DNA of 64,000 nt, taken from assembly GCF_012396015.1 (NCBI RefSeq), contig NZ_JAAXOQ010000021.1:21288-85287 (forward strand). Direction: 5' to 3'. The position numbers and the translations under genes were made by a program. How positions within the stretch are numbered: the first letter of the stretch is position 1; every line of letters begins with the position of its first letter. A model generated the notes under the pieces. It was not told the DNA's origin and made no database searches. It saw nothing but the letters and a program-made list of their open reading frames with translations. Below are positions 40,232 to 48,677 of this stretch, in pieces. This DNA is from Tsukamurella spumae. GTDB taxonomy: Bacteria; Actinomycetota; Actinomycetes; Mycobacteriales; Mycobacteriaceae.

Positions 40232-41491
40232 CTATGCCGCGATGGCCACCGGCGCCGAGCTCCGGGCGTTGCGCAGGATGACGAGCAACAGTGCGGCGGC
40301 GACCAGGGCGCTGGTTCCGAAGAAGATGAAGTTGCCGCTGGCACCGGCCCCGCCGGAGAGCAACCATCCGCCCATCTGCGGCGCCATCACGGCGCCGATC
40401 CGTCCGATGCCCAGCGTCCAGCCGAGTGCGGTCCCGCGCAGGGCCTCCGGGTACCGCGAGGCCACGGCCGCGATCACCAGGCACTGCGTGCCGTGCGTGC
40501 CGATGCCCGCGATCACGATGATGAGGTAGATGACGCCGGTCGGCGGCTCGGTCAGTAGCAGGAGCAGTCCGATCCCGGCGAGGCCGGCGGTGACCACCCC
40601 GGTCCGGATCGGCCCGAACCGCACACCCGCCCATGCGGTCAGGAAGGAGCCTGCCACCGCGCCGAGATTCAGTGCGAGGGCGAAGGTCAACGCGCTCCCG
40701 AGATCGGCACCACCGTCCTGCATCAGCTTGGGCAGCCAGGTGCCCAAGCCGTACCAGGCCAGGAGGGTCGCAACGGTGACGAGGGCGAACAGGATCGACG
40801 CCGTGCGGTACCGGGGACTGAGAACGGCGCGGAAGCCCTCCCCCACCTCGGATCCGGCCCCCGCGCGAGAACCGCGGACGGCGCGCTCGTCCTTGGGCAG
40901 GAAGCGCAGGCCCAGGGGCAGGAGCACGACGAGCGCCACCAGCGCGAACCAGAACATCGGCCGCCAGCCCCACGCCGGGATCACCTGCCGGCCCAGCAGG
41001 GCCGCCACGACGCCGCCGATGGGCGCTCCGGACATCATCAGCGTCGCGACGGCGGCCCGGACGCGGTCCGGAACCAGCTCCGCGGCGAGGGTGTTCGCCG
41101 TCGGAACGAGGCCGCCGAGGCCGAGCCCGGCGATCAGCCGCGTGATGCCGAACATGACCGGGCCGGTGGCCAGCGCGCAGAACACGGTGGCCACGGAGAA
41201 CAGCGCTACGCAGCCGAGCACGGCACGCCGGCGGCCGATGGCGTCCGCGAGGCGTCCGGCGACCAGGGCGCCGAACATCATGCCCACGATGCACAGGCTG
41301 CCGAGCGTGCCGGCCGTGGACGAGCTGATCCCCCATTCGTCCTGCAGGCTGGAGATCACGTTGCCGTAGATGACGATGTCGTAGCCGTCGAAGACGACCA
41401 TGAGCCAGCACACGGACAGTGCGATGGCGGTAACCGGTGTGAGCCACCGGAATCCTGTGTCGGTGGCGGCGCTGAGGCGAGTATCGATCAT
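40232..41491 (-). CDS. MFS aromatic-acid:H+ symporter (AAHS family)
   Basis: 419 aa with 12 predicted membrane helices. The AAHS signature DGYDIVIYG lies in helix 1 (VVFDGYDIVIYGNVISSL), and the loop motif GRLADAIGRRRAVLG is between helices 2 and 3. PcaK- and BenK-type members import benzoates and related acids. Downstream on the same strand come the SDR and PPOX genes. It is the probable uptake system for the compound degraded by this region. Confidence 0.87.
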   Translation of the reverse strand: MIDTRLSAATDTGFRWLTPVTAIALSVCWLMVVFDGYDIVIYGNVISSLQDEWGISSSTAGTLGSLCIVGMMFGALVAGRLADAIGRRRAVLGCVALFSVATVFCALATGPVMFGITRLIAGLGLGGLVPTANTLAAELVPDRVRAAVATLMMSGAPIGGVVAALLGRQVIPAWGWRPMFWFALVALVVLLPLGLRFLPKDERAVRGSRAGAGSEVGEGFRAVLSPRYRTASILFALVTVATLLAWYGLGTWLPKLMQDGGADLGSALTFALALNLGAVAGSFLTAWAGVRFGPIRTGVVTAGLAGIGLLLLLTEPPTGVIYLIIVIAGIGTHGTQCLVIAAVASRYPEALRGTALGWTLGIGRIGAVMAPQMGGWLLSGGAGASGNFIFFGTSALVAAALLLVILRNARSSAPVAIAA

Positions 41492-41562
41492 TCATCGACT
41501 GTGGGCGCCGTCACAGGACCGCGGCAATGACCTTCCGCTGTGCAGAAAGACCGGTGACCGAG

Positions 41563-42384
41563 TCAGTGGGACGCGGAGAAGCCGTCCCGCGACGCCGAGG
41601 GGGTGAAGCAGGTCGCGTAGAAGTCCCGGCCGAACGGGGTGATCTCGATCCGGCGGCGCACCGTCTTGGCGTACCTGCCCGCCGCGCTGACCGCCTCGAT
41701 GATCTGCGGCTGAACCTGGAGCAGCTCGTACCGCCGCACCTCGACCTGCTCCTTCGAGAACCAGATCAGGCCCAGGCGGTGCAGGTTGCCGAGATACGCG
41801 GCGATGCGCTCGGGGTGCCTGCAGCCCGCAATCTCGGGGATCATCGACAGACCGGCGGCCACCGTCTCCGCGCCGACCCCGAACGGCCGGTTGGTGCGCA
41901 CGTCGATGGCGGGCTGCGCACCGTCGTCGAACAGCAGCCGAAGGATCCGGGCCTCGTCGGGGCAGAGCTCCTGCAGGATGTGCGCGAACGCCGGATGGGG
42001 AGCCTGCGCCCCGGCCGGCTCGGCGGACTGGGCGAGCAGTCGATCGCCCGTGCGGCGCAGCTGCTCGGCGGTGGTGACGGGCTCGTCCTCACGCTCGTCG
42101 AGCTCGTCGACGACCTCACCGTGGACGACGACGCGCGGCGCCACCTCGGTGGTCAGCGCGACGTCCACGAGATGGCCGGCCTCGCTGACGAACTGCTGCG
42201 TCAGCCGCTGCGCCGAGCCGCCGATCTCGCGGGTCACGTTGAACGCCGAGTTCGACACGCGCCCGAGCCGCCCGAGGAGGCCACCGCCGGACTCCCCCTC
42301 GCCGCGCACCGCCAGCTCGCGCACCTCGGCATCATCGGCGTTCCGCGCTGCGGTGGAACCGAACTCGTCACTCACGTCTGTCAC
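41563..42384 (-). CDS. Abi-alpha (DUF4393) family protein
   Basis: GTG start at 42384 overlaps the DUF445 stop (GTGA); 273 aa. An acidic N-terminal ~120 residues precede a DUF4393/Abi-alpha domain (~130-265: HPAFAHILQELCPDEARILR, SMIPEIAGCRHPERIAAYLG NLHRLGLIWF). The name comes from abortive-infection genes, but most relatives are uncharacterised. The C-terminal EITPFGRDFYATCF is typical of the family. Coupled to the membrane protein encoded before it, so they probably form one complex. Confidence 0.75.
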   Translation of the reverse strand: MTDVSDEFGSTAARNADDAEVRELAVRGEGESGGGLLGRLGRVSNSAFNVTREIGGSAQRLTQQFVSEAGHLVDVALTTEVAPRVVVHGEVVDELDEREDEPVTTAEQLRRTGDRLLAQSAEPAGAQAPHPAFAHILQELCPDEARILRLLFDDGAQPAIDVRTNRPFGVGAETVAAGLSMIPEIAGCRHPERIAAYLGNLHRLGLIWFSKEQVEVRRYELLQVQPQIIEAVSAAGRYAKTVRRRIEITPFGRDFYATCFTPSASRDGFSASH

Positions 42385-43655
42385 ACCCCGAAGATCGCTA
42401 GATGAAGGAACCCGGCGAACGAGCCGAGCACCGCTCCGTGCAGGAACAATAGCCACTCGTCCTGCTTGATCGCCGACCGGAGCAGCTCACTGAGATCGTC
42501 CGGGCCGAGCTTGCTCATGCGCTCGATGACGAACTCGCGGACCTTGGTCTGCTGCTCGGCCACGAACTGCGGTTGGCTGACCGTCGCCTCGGCAACCTTG
42601 AGCGCCTCGGCACCGACCAACTGCGGCACGCGGTCGTAGGTCTCACTCCCCACCGACAGTTTGACGAAGCCGCGCGCCCAGCCCGCGGCATTGTCGATCG
42701 ACTCGCGCAGCACCGTCTCGACGGTGGCCCGGGTCCGGTCCGAGCGCGGTCCGTGCAACAGCTCGTCGCAGATGTTCTCGATGGTGATCACCTTGTCGGC
42801 CATCACCTTGGCGTACTCCTCGCCGATCTCCTTCTTCCGCTTGAGGAACAGGCCCTGCTTCCACGGCACCCACCAGGTGGGGTGGATCGGTTCGAAGATC
42901 ATCAGGATCCCGATGTAGTTGACCACGTAGCCGATGACGATGCCGCCCAGCGGTAGCAGCCACCAGTACGGGAAGAAGTGCAGTAGCGCGACGAGGAGGA
43001 AACCCATCGGGAATCCGAAGTAGAAGCCGAAGTTCTGCATGAACTTCAGCTCCTTGCGGCCCATGTTGTAGAAGATGTCCTTGAGGACCGCAGGATTGTT
43101 GGTGAGGTACCGGATCACCAGGAGTTTGGCGTCGATGTAGTCGTCGATGTTCTCGCCGATGGTCGACGTGATCCGCCGTACGTCCTTCGGCAGCGATGCC
43201 GACACGCGGCGGTAGACGAGCAGCTTCACGTCCTCGGGGAGCGAGTACCACAGGCGCGGATTCTCGCGCCGCATCACGGATTCGACGATCGACGGGATCA
43301 TCGGCAGCGACGAGCGGGTGAGCACCTCGGAGACGTGCTCGGGATCCATCACCTCGTAGAACTCGGCGATGCTGCCCACCTTGTTGAGCGACTTGTCGAC
43401 GGCGATGCTCGCCATCTTCTCAGCTCTCGAGGGCACGATCCCCTGCCATCCGACACGGCCGTCCGGCTGGATGGCCGGGATCACCTGGACCCGCCGTGGC
43501 AGGAGGAGGTACAGCGTGGCCATGCCGGGAACCTTGACGCCGTAGAACCGCTTGGGCTCGAACAGCATCAGAATGCCGGTCCAGTTGGTGATGTAGCCGA
43601 TGACGCCGGTGAACAACGGGATCGTGATGAGTTGCTCGATCAGATGTGCGTTCAC
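42381..43655 (-). CDS. DUF445 family membrane protein
   Basis: 424 aa from a GTG at 43655 with GAGGGG upstream; a GTG at 43664 is too close to that site. Membrane helices lie at the N-terminus (ITIPLFTGVIGYITNWTGIL), in the middle (GFLLVALLHFFPYWWLLPLG and GGIVIGYVVNYIGILMIF) and at the C-terminus (GAVLGSFAGFLHLAIFGV). The duplicated GYxxNxxGILMxFEP element is diagnostic of DUF445. Function unknown. Translationally coupled to the Abi-alpha gene. Confidence 0.82.
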   Translation of the reverse strand: MNAHLIEQLITIPLFTGVIGYITNWTGILMLFEPKRFYGVKVPGMATLYLLLPRRVQVIPAIQPDGRVGWQGIVPSRAEKMASIAVDKSLNKVGSIAEFYEVMDPEHVSEVLTRSSLPMIPSIVESVMRRENPRLWYSLPEDVKLLVYRRVSASLPKDVRRITSTIGENIDDYIDAKLLVIRYLTNNPAVLKDIFYNMGRKELKFMQNFGFYFGFPMGFLLVALLHFFPYWWLLPLGGIVIGYVVNYIGILMIFEPIHPTWWVPWKQGLFLKRKKEIGEEYAKVMADKVITIENICDELLHGPRSDRTRATVETVLRESIDNAAGWARGFVKLSVGSETYDRVPQLVGAEALKVAEATVSQPQFVAEQQTKVREFVIERMSKLGPDDLSELLRSAIKQDEWLLFLHGAVLGSFAGFLHLAIFGV

Positions 43656-43858
43656 GGAACACACCCCTCATCGACAGTGGTCGTCGAGCGCACCACGTAC
43701 CCTCCATCTCCGCTCGCGCGGCCCGAATCACTTGTCCTACGAATGGTTCACGGTCACCCGCTCGACATCGTTCGCGCTCACAGTACTCAACCCGATGAGA
43801 GGATTACCCCTCGATTCGATCACTGTGACCAGATGAACACGCCGGAGCACACGCCCGA
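43656..43858. other. intergenic region between DUF445 and EIIA
   Basis: About 200 bp carrying the promoter of the DUF445 gene and the trailing end of the leftward PTS message. Local AT content is raised near 43735-43830. I see no terminator with a T-run, no repeat and no small gene. Confidence 0.4.
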
Positions 43859-44314
43859 TCACATCGCGAACAGCAGCTCCCCTGCAACCACATCGCGCTC
43901 CTCGGGATCCGCGATCGATCCGGGGCCGGAATCCATCACCACGACCGGACAGATCGCGCTGAGGCCCCGATCGCGAATGCCCGACGGGGAAAAGGAGATC
44001 AGCGGGTCCCCCGCCGCGACCCTCGCCTTCTCCGCAGCGAGCAGCGTGAAGCCCTCGCCGGCCAGATTCACGGTGTCGATCCCGACGTGCACCAGAACAC
44101 CGACGCCACCGTCGCCGAGCACGATCGCCGCATGCGGATGCAGCTTGACCACCGTTCCCGCGACCGGGGAGACGACGACGGCGTCGGCACCGTCGGCGGG
44201 AACGGCCGGCTCGATCGCGACACCCGAACCGACCATCTGGCCCGCGAAGACCGGATCGGGGACCGCGGAGAGCGGCACCAGCCGCCCGCCGACCGGCGCG
44301 AGGACGTCGGTCAC
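43859..44314 (-). CDS. PTS EIIA component, glucose/GlcNAc type (Crr-like)
   Basis: 151 aa from a GTG overlapping the EIIB stop (GTGA). Crr fold with LAPVGGRLVPLSAVPDPVFA, the two active-site histidines in KLHPHAAIVL and VLVHVGIDTVNL, and SPSGIRDRGLSAICPVVVMD. It receives phosphate from HPr and passes it to EIIB. It pairs with the divergently transcribed EIIC permease. Intact. Confidence 0.9.
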   Translation of the reverse strand: MTDVLAPVGGRLVPLSAVPDPVFAGQMVGSGVAIEPAVPADGADAVVVSPVAGTVVKLHPHAAIVLGDGGVGVLVHVGIDTVNLAGEGFTLLAAEKARVAAGDPLISFSPSGIRDRGLSAICPVVVMDSGPGSIADPEERDVVAGELLFAM

Positions 44315-44538
44315 AGGAGGTCCTGCACTTCCTCCGCGAGGGCATCGGCGGTCGGCCCGACCACGACCTGGACCGCGGAGCCGGCCACCATCACTCCGTG
44401 CGACAGCTTCTTGAGCGCGGCCTGATCGACGAGACCGGCGTCCTTGACCTCTCAGCGCAGCCGGGTGATACAGCCCTCGACCTCCTCGATGTTGTCGGCC
44501 CCGCCGAGTCCGTTCACGATGTCCTGAGCCTTCGACAT
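44311..44538 (-). pseudogene. PTS EIIB component (GlcNAc/glucose type) with in-frame TGA at codon 29
   Basis: From the ATG at 44538 the frame reads MSKAQDIVNGLGGADNIEEV EGCITRLR, then TGA (44454-44452), then EVKDAGLVDQAALKKLSHG and on to the natural stop at 44311, 75 codons in all. The phosphorylated residue is Cys23 in GCITRLR. Everything after the TGA still matches EIIB and ends with the GTGA overlap to EIIA, so there is no frameshift. Either a nonsense mutation or base error inactivates it, or the TGA is decoded (readthrough or selenocysteine). Without EIIB the PTS chain would lack its Cys phosphocarrier unless another copy exists. Confidence 0.8.
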
Positions 44539-44589
44539 GCCTGCCGCCCTTCCGGTGAGGTTCGGGGAAACCGGCTCCCGCCGCCCCCA

Positions 44590-44605
44590 ACTGGTTATAA
44601 CCTGT
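44590..44605. promoter_or_regulatory. DasR/NagR-like operator in the divergent PTS promoter region
   Basis: ACTGGTTATAACCTGT lies between the EIIB (leftward) and EIIC (rightward) starts, 39 bp before the EIIC ATG. Its GGTTATAACC core is a perfect palindrome and contains TATAAC, which could also serve as a -10. It differs from the site at 20475-20490 only at the two central symmetric bases and the last base. A GntR-type amino-sugar repressor could silence both directions from here. Confidence 0.65.
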
Positions 44606-44644
44606 CGTCACCCTAGTGGACTCGTCCCTCGACAGGAGCGAAAA

Positions 44645-45880
44645 ATGAGTTCCTCATCCGGATCCGGTATATCAGCACGACGGCTCGATCTGAGCGGTCT
44701 CCAGAAACTCGGCCGCAGTCTCATGCTGCCCATCGCGGTCCTGCCCGCTGCGGGCATCCTGCTGCGCCTCGGCCAGGACGATCTCCTCGGCCGCTTCTCC
44801 TCGATGAAGACGGTCGCCGCCGTCATCGGCGGGGCGGGAAACGCCCTGTTCGCTAACCTCGGGATGCTGTTCGCGGTCGGCATCGCGATCGGCTGGGCGA
44901 AGAAGGCCGACGGTTCCACCGCGCTCGCCGCCCTCGTCGGCTACCTGTCCTTCCAGGCCGTCGAGAAGGCGATGTCCCCGGTCGTCCTGGCCGGGAAGAC
45001 GGACAAGGACGGCGCCGCGGCGGTGGTCGAGTACGGCGTGCTCGGCGGCATCGTCATCGGCATCATGTCGGCGATGCTGTGGCAGCGGTACTACAAGACG
45101 ACGCTGCCCGATTACATCGGCTTCTTCTCCGGCCGGCGTCTCGTGCCGATCCTCACCGCGTCCGGCGCGATCGTCGTGGGCGTGGTCATGTCCTTCATCT
45201 ACCCCGCGTTCAACTGGGCGCTCACGGGTCTCGGCAATTGGGTCGCCGAGAACTCGGTCGTGGGCGGCGGCGTCTACGGCACGGCCAACCGCCTGCTGCT
45301 CCCGCTCGGCCTGCACCACATCATCAACTCGGTGGTCTGGTTCGTGCTCGGCGACTACAAGACCGCGTCCGGCACCGTCGTGCACGGCGACATCGCGCGC
45401 TTCCTCCAGGGCGACCCCACCGCCGGCACGTTCATGACGGGCTTCTTCCCGATCATGATGTTCGGCCTCCCCGGCGCCGCCCTGGCGATCTACCGCTGCG
45501 CCAAGCCCGAGAACCGCAAGGTGGTCGGCGGGATCATGCTCTCCGTCGGCCTCACCAGCTTCGTCACCGGCATCACCGAGCCGCTGGAGTTCTCCTTCAT
45601 CTTCGTCGCCTGGCCGCTGCTGTTCGTGCACGCGCTCCTGACCGGCAGTTCCCTACTGATAGCGAACTGGCTCGGCATCCACCACGGTTTCACCTTCTCC
45701 GCGGGGGCGATCGACTACGTGCTCAACTTCGGCAAGGCGACCAATCCGCTCTGGCTCATCCCGATGGGCCTCGTCTACGCCGTGATCTACTACTTCTCGT
45801 TCACCTTCATCATCAAACGGCGCAACCTCAAGACCCCCGGTCGCGAGGACGAGGACCTGGACGCGGAGGCCACGGCTTGA
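44645..45880 (+). CDS. PTS EIIC permease, N-acetylglucosamine type
   Basis: 411 aa from the ATG at 44645 with GACAGGAG upstream. About 10 membrane helices: LQKLGRSLMLPIAVLPAAGI, GGGVYGTANRLLLPLGLHHI (with the sugar-site His) and GITEPLEFSFIFVAWPLLF, the GITEP motif of the glucose superfamily. Separate EIIC, EIIB and EIIA genes resemble the NagE1/E2-F-Crr design of actinobacteria. NagA follows with a TTGA overlap, so the sugar is very probably GlcNAc. Confidence 0.9.
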   Translation: MSSSSGSGISARRLDLSGLQKLGRSLMLPIAVLPAAGILLRLGQDDLLGRFSSMKTVAAVIGGAGNALFANLGMLFAVGIAIGWAKKADGSTALAALVGYLSFQAVEKAMSPVVLAGKTDKDGAAAVVEYGVLGGIVIGIMSAMLWQRYYKTTLPDYIGFFSGRRLVPILTASGAIVVGVVMSFIYPAFNWALTGLGNWVAENSVVGGGVYGTANRLLLPLGLHHIINSVVWFVLGDYKTASGTVVHGDIARFLQGDPTAGTFMTGFFPIMMFGLPGAALAIYRCAKPENRKVVGGIMLSVGLTSFVTGITEPLEFSFIFVAWPLLFVHALLTGSSLLIANWLGIHHGFTFSAGAIDYVLNFGKATNPLWLIPMGLVYAVIYYFSFTFIIKRRNLKTPGREDEDLDAEATA

Positions 45881-47049
45881 CCCCACTGTTGCGCGGCACC
45901 GTCGTCACGCCCTCCGGGGCGATCGACGACGGGGTCCTCGCCCTCGTCGACGGCGTGATCGCGGAGGTCGGCCCGGCCTCCGCGTTCCCGGCCGCGACGC
46001 TCCCGGCACCGTCGGACCGGGTGTACGTGCCCGGCATGATCGACGTGCACTGCCACGGCGGCGGCGGGTTCGGCTTCCCCGACTCCGATGCCGACGGTGC
46101 CCGCGCGGCCGCCGCGCACCATCTCGGTCGCGGCACCACGACGATGCTCGCCTCGCTCGTCTCGGCGGCGCCGGAGAAGCTGCTCGAGCGGATCGCGACC
46201 CTCGCGCCCCTCGTCGACGACGGCACCGTCGCCGGCCTGCACCTCGAAGGGCCCTTCCTGGCCCGGGAGGTGTGCGGGGCGCAGGACCCGCGGTACATCG
46301 TCGACGGTGACCCGGCGCTACTGGCGACGCTCCTCGACGCCGCGGGCGGCCGGATCCGCTCGATGACCGTCGCCGCCGAGACGGCGCACTTCGACGTGCT
46401 GGCCCAGCAGTTGTCCGCGGCCGGGGCCGTCGTCTCGGTGGGGCACACCGCCGGCGACTACGACACCGTCGCGGCCGCGCTCGGCACGCCGACCGGCCCG
46501 GTGAGCATCACGCACCTGTTCAACGGCATGCACCCGATGCACCACCGGCACCCCGGCGCGGTCGGTGCGGCGCTCGAGGTCGCGGCCGAGGGGCGCGCGG
46601 TCGCCGAGATCATCGGCGACGGCGTGCACCTCGCGGCCGGCACCGTCGCGATGGTCTTCGCGACCGTCGGGCCCGACCACGTCACGCTCGTCTCCGACGC
46701 GATGCAGGCGGCCGGGATGCCCGACGGCCAGTACTCGCTGGGGCCGCTGCAGGTCACCGTCGGGGACGGCACGGCCCGCCTGACCACGCCCGACGGGACG
46801 CCGGGCGCGATCGCCGGGGGCACCTCGTCGGTGTTCGACGTGTTCTCGCGCGCTGTCCGGTATTCGGGGGTCCCCCTCGCCGACGCGGCCCGGGCGGGCG
46901 CGACGACGCCCGCGCGGCTGCTGGGGCTGACGGATCGGGGCGAGCTCTCCGCCGGCCTGCGCGCCGACCTGCTCGAACTGTCCGCCGACCTGGACCTGCT
47001 GCGGGTGCTCCGCGGAGGTGTGGAGGTCTCCCGGCTCAGCCCAGCGTGA
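45877..47049 (+). CDS. nagA: N-acetylglucosamine-6-phosphate deacetylase
   Basis: TTG start at 45877 overlaps the EIIC stop (TTGA); 390 aa. Amidohydrolase barrel with DVHCHGGGGFGF, metal Glu in GLHLEGPF, His in VSVGHTAGD and SITHLFNGMHPM, and the catalytic Asp in VTLVSDAMQAAG. It removes acetate from GlcNAc-6-P to give GlcN-6-P. The next enzyme, NagB, is not in the window. Its 3' end overlaps the PhzF-like gene by 14 bp in a convergent arrangement. Confidence 0.92.
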   Translation: MTPLLRGTVVTPSGAIDDGVLALVDGVIAEVGPASAFPAATLPAPSDRVYVPGMIDVHCHGGGGFGFPDSDADGARAAAAHHLGRGTTTMLASLVSAAPEKLLERIATLAPLVDDGTVAGLHLEGPFLAREVCGAQDPRYIVDGDPALLATLLDAAGGRIRSMTVAAETAHFDVLAQQLSAAGAVVSVGHTAGDYDTVAAALGTPTGPVSITHLFNGMHPMHHRHPGAVGAALEVAAEGRAVAEIIGDGVHLAAGTVAMVFATVGPDHVTLVSDAMQAAGMPDGQYSLGPLQVTVGDGTARLTTPDGTPGAIAGGTSSVFDVFSRAVRYSGVPLADAARAGATTPARLLGLTDRGELSAGLRADLLELSADLDLLRVLRGGVEVSRLSPA

Positions 47050-47866
47050 CGGTCCCGCTGATCGTGGTGCTGGTCGCGCCGCCGATCCAGATCTCACCGT
47101 CGCCGGACGCGACGTGCACCCGGCCGCGCCGGCCGAGCGCGGTGCCCTGGGACGCCGTGTAGCGGTCCGGCAGCGCACCGGTGCCGATGAGCCACTGCGC
47201 GAGGCCCGCGTTGAGGGAACCCGTCACCGGATCCTCCGGCACGGCGAGGTCCGGGCAGAAGGCGCGGACCTCGACATCGACGTCGGCACCCGCCGGATAC
47301 GCGCCCACGACGCCCACGTTCAGGTCTCCCATCGCCGCGAAGTCCGGGCGGAGCGCCAGTACGGCATCCGCGTCGCGCAGCCGCGCCGCCACCCAGCCGG
47401 GGCCGTTGTCCACCCACTGAGCGGCGACGATCTCCGCCACCGGAAGGCGCAGGCCCGCGGCGATCCGGTCGACGGTGGCCGCGTCCGCGGGCCCGGACCG
47501 GACGAGCGGCGGTGCCGCGAAGGCGAGCGCGGCGCCGCGGCGCAGGCGCACCAGGCCGGCGCCGCACTCCTGCACGACGGTGCCGTCCGCCGCGGGGACG
47601 CCGCCGTCCTCCAGCCACGCGTGCGCACTGCCGAGGGTCGGGTGCCCGGCGAAGGGCAGCTCGGCGCCGGGCGTGAAGATCCGGAGCCGGTAGTCGGCCG
47701 CCGGGTCGGTGGGGCGCAGCAGGAAGGTCGTCTCGCTGAGGTTGGTCCAGCGCGCGAACGCCGCCATCTGCTCGTCCGTGAGGTCGTCGGCGTCGTGCAC
47801 CACCGCCACCGGGTTGCCCCGCGGGGGCTCGGAGGAGAAGACGTCGACCTGGCGGAAACGGTGCAT
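47036..47866 (-). CDS. PhzF-family isomerase-like protein
   Basis: 276 aa from the ATG at 47866 (MHRFRQVDVFSSEPPRGNPV AVVHDA). The catalytic Glu lies in NLSETTFLL (~45). TPGAELPFAGHPTLGSAHAW and EDPVTGSLNAGLAQWL are family signatures of the two-hot-dog/DAP-epimerase fold. Despite the name, most PhzF relatives outside phenazine clusters have unknown substrates, and no phenazine genes are present. Confidence 0.85.
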   Translation of the reverse strand: MHRFRQVDVFSSEPPRGNPVAVVHDADDLTDEQMAAFARWTNLSETTFLLRPTDPAADYRLRIFTPGAELPFAGHPTLGSAHAWLEDGGVPAADGTVVQECGAGLVRLRRGAALAFAAPPLVRSGPADAATVDRIAAGLRLPVAEIVAAQWVDNGPGWVAARLRDADAVLALRPDFAAMGDLNVGVVGAYPAGADVDVEVRAFCPDLAVPEDPVTGSLNAGLAQWLIGTGALPDRYTASQGTALGRRGRVHVASGDGEIWIGGATSTTISGTVTLG

Positions 47867-47921
47867 GGACCCAGTAAAGCTCAGGCACCGCGCCGGCACG
47901 ACCCGCGCGGGGTTCCCGCGA

Positions 47922-48677
47922 CTACAACGGCCGCAGGATCCGGTCGAGGAACTCGCGGGTGCGGTCCTGCTGCGGGTTCCCGATGACCTCGGCGGGTGCG
48001 CCGGCCTCGAGCACCACGCCGCGGTCGACGAACAGCACCTGATCGGCCACGTCCCGCGCGAAGGCCATCTCGTGCGTCACCACGACCATGGTCCGCCCCT
48101 CGTCCGCGAGGTCGCGCATCGCGGTCAGCACGTCGCCCACCAGCTCGGGGTCGAGCGCGGACGTCGGCTCGTCGAACAGTACGACCCGCGGCCGCAGCGC
48201 CAGCGCCCGCGCGATCCCGACGCGCTGCTGCTGCCCGCCCGAGAGCTGGTGCGGGTACTTGTCCGCGTGCTCGGCCAGGCCGACCCGCGCGAGCATCTCC
48301 CGCGCCTGCGATTCGACCTCGGCCGCGGGCCGCTTCTGCACGACGACGGGCCCCTCGGTCACGTTCCGCAGCGCCGTGAAATGCGGGAACAGGTTGTGCG
48401 ACTGGAAGACCATCGCGCTCTGCGCCCGGTAGCGCTTCAGCTCCGCCTTCCCCGGCGGCCCGGCGCCGAAGTCCACCGTCGCATCGCCGACGGTGACCGT
48501 CCCCCCGTCCGGCAGCTCGAGCGCGTTGAGCGAGCGGAGCACCGTCGTCTTGCCCGACCCGGAGGGCCCGATGATGACGGTGACGGTTCCCTCCGGGACC
48601 GCGAAGTCGATGCCGCGCAACACGTCCACGTCGCCGAAGGACTTGGTCAGCCCGCGGACGGAGATCAGGTCGCTCAT
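47922..48677 (-). CDS. polar amino-acid ABC transporter ATPase
   Basis: 251 aa. Walker A GPSGSGKTT, Q-loop VFQSHNLFPHFTAL, signature LSGGQQQRVGIARA, Walker B VVLFDEPTSALD and H-loop VVTHEMAFARDVAD. The sequence is typical of the GlnQ/HisP group. ATG overlaps the stop of the permease fusion gene (ATGA), so the two form one transporter operon. Confidence 0.92.
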   Translation of the reverse strand: MSDLISVRGLTKSFGDVDVLRGIDFAVPEGTVTVIIGPSGSGKTTVLRSLNALELPDGGTVTVGDATVDFGAGPPGKAELKRYRAQSAMVFQSHNLFPHFTALRNVTEGPVVVQKRPAAEVESQAREMLARVGLAEHADKYPHQLSGGQQQRVGIARALALRPRVVLFDEPTSALDPELVGDVLTAMRDLADEGRTMVVVTHEMAFARDVADQVLFVDRGVVLEAGAPAEVIGNPQQDRTREFLDRILRPL

